From: Pusillimonas sp. T7-7
Lineage (GTDB): Bacteria; Pseudomonadota; Gammaproteobacteria; Burkholderiales; Burkholderiaceae_B
Direction: 5' to 3'
Length of the DNA: 64,000 nt
Assembly: GCF_000209655.1 (NCBI RefSeq)
Contig: NC_015458.1
Span: 2,852,001-2,916,000 of the forward strand
The notes beneath the pieces are model-generated. The model was given only the letters and a program-made list of their open reading frames with translations. It made no database searches and was not told the DNA's origin. The position numbers were made by a program, and so were the translations under genes. Numbering within the stretch: position 1 is the stretch's first letter; each line of letters begins with the position of its first letter. This document shows, piece after piece, positions 62,581 to 64,000 of this stretch.

Positions 62581-63456
62581 ATGAGTGCAAGTCAATTGGC
62601 TCAGGGCAAAGAGGCACCTTACTACTACGTGCCCGCCGAGTCAGTCCATCCGGTACGGGCAAGTATTTCCTTGCTCATGGCGCTATTGGGGGCCGCGCTT
62701 TGGATCAACAGCTATGCTGCTGGTTTCTGGCTTTTCCTTGCTGGCATACTCTGTCTGTTCGTCGTGCTGTACGGCTGGTTTGGCGATGCCATTCGCGAAT
62801 CCGAAAGCGGCATCAATAGCCAGCGGGTCGACCACTCCTACCGCTGGAGCATGGCGTGGTTCATTTTCTCAGAGGTCATGTTCTTTGCGGCTTTCTTTGG
62901 CTCGCTTTGGTATGCCCGCGAAGTAACCACCCCCTGGCTCAGCAATCTTGATCACCAGAGTCTGCTGTGGCCCAACTTTAGCGGCGCCTGGCCCAACTTC
63001 GGCCCGGCTGGCGTAGTGCCCGAGTTCAAAACAGTAGGCCCCTTCTGGCTGCCCACCATCAACACGGCATTGCTGTTGACCTCAGGCCTGACCCTGACCA
63101 TCTCGCACCACGCGCTGCGTGCCAGCCATCGCGGCAAAGCCATCTTCTGGCTGGCCGCCACCGTGATCCTGGGCTTTACCTTTGTGGCCTGCCAGGCTTA
63201 CGAATACATGCACGCCTACCAAGACCTGAATCTGCGTTTTGATTCGGGTGCTTACGGTGCGCTGTTCTACATGCTGACGGGCTTCCACGGTTTCCACGTC
63301 ATTCTGGGCGCCACCTTCCTTACCGTCATTCTGTTCCGCCTGATTCGCGGCCACTTCTCTGCCGATCATCATTTTGGCTTCGAGGGTGCCGCCTGGTACT
63401 GGCACTTTGTTGACGTAGTCTGGCTGGGCCTGTACCTGTTCGTGTATTGGTTCTAG
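62581..63456 (+). CDS. ctaE: Cytochrome c oxidase subunit III
   Basis: 291-residue membrane subunit with seven helices. Family stretches are WFIFSEVMFFAAFFGSLWYA near the middle, LTLTISHHALRASHRGKAI and the terminal WYWHFVDVVWLGLYLFVYWF. It stabilises the haem-copper core and supports proton uptake. It has a strong AGGAG ribosome site and is probably the last gene of the operon. Confidence 0.96.
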   Translation: MSASQLAQGKEAPYYYVPAESVHPVRASISLLMALLGAALWINSYAAGFWLFLAGILCLFVVLYGWFGDAIRESESGINSQRVDHSYRWSMAWFIFSEVMFFAAFFGSLWYAREVTTPWLSNLDHQSLLWPNFSGAWPNFGPAGVVPEFKTVGPFWLPTINTALLLTSGLTLTISHHALRASHRGKAIFWLAATVILGFTFVACQAYEYMHAYQDLNLRFDSGAYGALFYMLTGFHGFHVILGATFLTVILFRLIRGHFSADHHFGFEGAAWYWHFVDVVWLGLYLFVYWF

Positions 63457-63478
63457 GCTGCGATTGCATCAGAACGGC

Positions 63479-63513
63479 AAGCGCCGCCATGCTGGCTTGG
63501 CATGGCGGCGCTT
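63479..63513. terminator. Long perfect hairpin after ctaE
   Basis: AAGCGCCGCCATG and CATGGCGGCGCTT form a perfect 13-bp stem with a 9-base loop, 22 bp after the ctaE stop. No U-run follows on the plus strand, so it is not a canonical intrinsic terminator; it may protect the 3' end or work with Rho. It lies between convergent ctaE and DUF2909 genes. Confidence 0.5.
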
Positions 63514-63598
63514 CCAAAAAAGCTCTTAATGCCGCGCTTTCGGCTTGCAAGCCACCAGGAAGGCGCTTTTTCAAGCTTTATTCCATTTCCAGATTAGA

Positions 63599-63805
63599 TT
63601 AGCGCGCGGCAATCCCGGTGCTTTCTATCCAGCCCATGTAGTGTGCGAACAGCACAAATAGGAACAGGGCGATCGACAAACCTATACGCACTGTCAGGGC
63701 ATTGACCGTACGGTTGGTGCCACCTTTATCGCGCATAAGATACACCAGTGCAGAAGCCAGGCTTCCTATAATCCCCAGGAACGCTAGGATCACGATATAA
63801 CGCAT
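63599..63805 (-). CDS. DUF2909 twin-transmembrane protein
   Basis: 68-residue protein starting at ATG 63805 (MRYIVILAFLGIIGSLASAL) with two hydrophobic helices around a short polar loop (MRDKGGTNRTVNAL). It matches the DUF2909 or twin-TM proteins that lie between ctaE and the SURF1 gene in related genomes. It is divergent from the SURF1 gene with a 36-bp gap. It is presumably linked to oxidase assembly, but this is not established. Confidence 0.8.
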   Translation of the reverse strand: MRYIVILAFLGIIGSLASALVYLMRDKGGTNRTVNALTVRIGLSIALFLFVLFAHYMGWIESTGIAAR

Positions 63806-63841
63806 TGTTTGGCCTCCGGTTAAACCTACAATTTTACAGAC

Positions 63842-64000
63842 ATGGCACGCCCACACACCATTTATCGCACATTGCTCGCCTTGTTCTTGCTGGGCGTCGT
63901 GGTGATCGTATGTGTATCGTTGGGCAATTGGCAGCTTGATCGCGCCGCCCAGCGCATTGCCATCAAGCAAGAGATCGAAACAGGGCGCAACAGCCCACCT
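63842..64000 (+). CDS. SURF1 family protein (partial, runs off right edge)
   Basis: The first 53 codons of a SURF1 (Shy1) homologue, an assembly factor for haem a insertion into cytochrome oxidase subunit I. The basic start (MARPHTIYR) is followed by one membrane helix (LLALFLLGVVVIVCVSLGNW) and the typical LGNWQLDRAAQR signature. The rest lies outside the window. The position fits the oxidase gene block. Confidence 0.85.
   Translation, partial: MARPHTIYRTLLALFLLGVVVIVCVSLGNWQLDRAAQRIAIKQEIETGRNSPP

Noticed and set aside
63479..63513. Canonical rho-independent terminator after ctaE
   Set aside because: The stem is strong but it is followed by CC and A-residues, not U; kept only as a hairpin with lower confidence.

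Overview
The window looks like chromosome of a betaproteobacterium of the order Burkholderiales, most likely family Alcaligenaceae (Bordetella/Pusillimonas-like). The reasons are the glmS, glmU and phaM genes, the aa3 cytochrome oxidase block with a cytochrome c-tailed subunit II, an orphan Bug-type periplasmic receptor, two TRAP uptake systems and many small catabolic operons with GntR, IclR or LysR regulators. No rRNA, tRNA, CRISPR array or intact insertion sequence was seen. The species is not determined.

Layout. 1-1.3 kb: multi-rhodanese protein (runs off the left edge) and cysteine dioxygenase-like cupin. 1.5-7.6 kb: envelope-lipid glycosylation locus with GT2 paralogue, OmpR-type regulator and sensor kinase, GtrA flippase, GtrB and an ArnT-like transferase. 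Matching 11-bp-spaced TTGATR repeats precede the first GT2 gene and the gtrA operon. 7.8-13.4 kb: a His/Arg-rich lipoprotein, then an aldolase/Bug/SDR/ThDP-enzyme operon divergent from a GntR regulator across a perfect 22-bp palindrome. 13.4-19.4 kb: alpha/beta hydrolase, Old Yellow Enzyme, epimerase, lipoprotein and J-domain-like gene, interspersed with decayed pieces (DUF488, EamA, a lipoprotein duplicate).

19.4-27.9 kb: IclR regulator and a tightly packed operon (MaoC, TRAP P-Q-M, acyl-CoA dehydrogenase, acyl-CoA ligase, hydrolase) that reads as uptake, CoA activation and beta-oxidation of one unknown carboxylate; a decayed LysR gene follows. 28-36.1 kb: Fe-alcohol dehydrogenase, esterase, 43-codon sORF and TlpA-type thioredoxin on one strand, divergent from GntR, a ribose-type ABC importer and a DJ-1/PfpI protein ending at a clear terminator. 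36.2-39.3 kb: YghU-like GST, haloacid dehalogenase, TetR and a small hypothetical gene.

39.4-50.9 kb is an accessory island. A degraded tyrosine recombinase and copies of a GGACAGACTTTATTTTC repeat lie at its left side, and inverted copies of the repeat at its right. Inside are a TRAP transporter with hydantoinase/oxoprolinase A and B and a MarR-like regulator, then IS66 and IS3 scars and the C-terminal half of a Ski2-like helicase joined to an IS3 orfA start. 50.9-64 kb returns to core genes: glmS, Lrp regulator, GT4, MFS pump, glmU, phaM, Nudix, then ctaC-ctaD-small ORF-DUF2970-ctaE without ctaG, a DUF2909 protein and the start of SURF1.
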